This document shows, piece by piece, positions 5,156 through 5,526 of a stretch of 5,526 nt of DNA (positions are counted from its first letter, which is position 1; each line of letters starts with the position of its first letter). This stretch comes from Thiomonas sp. (GTDB lineage Bacteria; Pseudomonadota; Gammaproteobacteria; Burkholderiales; Burkholderiaceae_C): positions 1-5,526 of the forward strand of contig DAIDHU010000296.1 of the NCBI GenBank assembly GCA_027451915.1. The letters are read 5' to 3'. Made by a program: the position numbers and the translations under genes. The notes beneath the pieces are model-generated. The model made no database searches and was not told where the DNA came from. It saw only the letters and a program-made list of their open reading frames with translations.

Positions 5156-5526
5156 CCTCCTGGGTGGCGCTGGTCGTGGGCCTGCCGCTGGTGGTGTTCC
5201 TGGTGTTCCTGCTCGCCGTGTCGACCAAGAACACCGCGGCGGTGACTCCCTTGTTCGGGATCCTGTACTGGATCAACCTGGCCGTGGCGGCGCTGCTGCT
5301 GCTGCTGATCCTGGGCCTGTCCTCGCGCCTGCTGTGGCGCCTGCGCAAGCGCCGCTTCGGCAGCCGCCTGCTGTTCAAGCTCGCCATGGTGTTCACACTG
5401 GTGGGCCTGCTGCCCGGGGTGATCATCTACGTGGTGTCCTACCAGTTCGTCGCGCGCAGCATCGAGACCTGGTTCGACGTGAAGGTGGAGCGGGCGCTGA
5501 CCTCCGGCCTGAACCTGGGGCGTACC
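5119..5526 (+). CDS. ntrY: NtrY-type sensor histidine kinase, N-terminal membrane part (3' end outside window)
   Basis: The first 136 codons of an inner-membrane two-component sensor kinase; the HAMP, PAS and kinase domains would lie beyond the window. ATG 5119 gives MDHRAVNRTTRVASW, then three predicted membrane helices at about 13-34, 46-68 and 84-106. The third, with KLAMVFTLVGLLPGVIIYVVSYQF (87-110, read as KLAMVF then LLPGVIIY), and the following ARSIETWFDVKVERAL and LNLGR are characteristic of NtrY-like kinases in betaproteobacteria. NtrY usually works with the response regulator NtrX and has been linked to nitrogen and redox or envelope control. The gene begins inside the DUF4390 gene (37 bp overlap, different frame); AGGT at 5106-5109 is a possible ribosome site. 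The frame is open to the window end. Confidence 0.93.
   Translation, partial: MDHRAVNRTTRVASWVALVVGLPLVVFLVFLLAVSTKNTAAVTPLFGILYWINLAVAALLLLLILGLSSRLLWRLRKRRFGSRLLFKLAMVFTLVGLLPGVIIYVVSYQFVARSIETWFDVKVERALTSGLNLGRT

Noticed and set aside
5115..5426. Open frame on the - strand opposite the start of ntrY
   Set aside because: The + strand product has clear NtrY membrane features; the antisense product is serine/arginine-rich with no recognisable domain.

Overview
The window is about 5.5 kb of very GC-rich DNA in which all recognisable genes lie on the + strand and are tightly packed. It looks like a chromosomal segment of a betaproteobacterium, most likely order Burkholderiales. The main reason is the cluster rsmB - DUF4390 gene - ntrY-type sensor kinase, a conserved arrangement in that order. 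The style of the ammonium transporter and the GC-rich codon use agree. The genus cannot be fixed from this sequence; the two sulfur-relay-like genes would suit a sulfur-metabolising member, but that is inference.

Layout: (1) 2-430, the C-terminal part of an Amt ammonium transporter, cut by the window start and followed by a perfect 11-bp GC hairpin (440-463). (2) 550-1842, complete proA (proline biosynthesis), with its own ribosome binding site and a candidate extended -10 promoter. (3) 1843-1894, a C-rich, G-poor spacer, then 1895-2185, a small two-helix membrane protein of unknown function. (4) 2214-2681 and 2740-3198, two tandem paralogous genes for small exported DsrE-family proteins, each with one conserved cysteine, separated by two small back-to-back hairpins. 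(5) 3213-4541, rsmB (16S rRNA m5C967 methyltransferase), with a TTG start; 4538-5155, an exported DUF4390 protein overlapping rsmB by 4 bp; and 5119-5526, the N-terminal membrane part of an NtrY-type sensor histidine kinase, overlapping the DUF4390 gene by 37 bp and running off the window end.

How they work together: amt, proA and rsmB are housekeeping or nutrient genes with no obvious shared pathway. The rsmB-DUF4390-ntrY run is overlapping and probably one translationally coupled operon. The least explained part is 1.9-3.2 kb: an orphan membrane protein plus a duplicated pair of periplasmic DsrE-like proteins placed directly before rsmB. No RNA genes, mobile elements, CRISPR arrays or phage features were seen.
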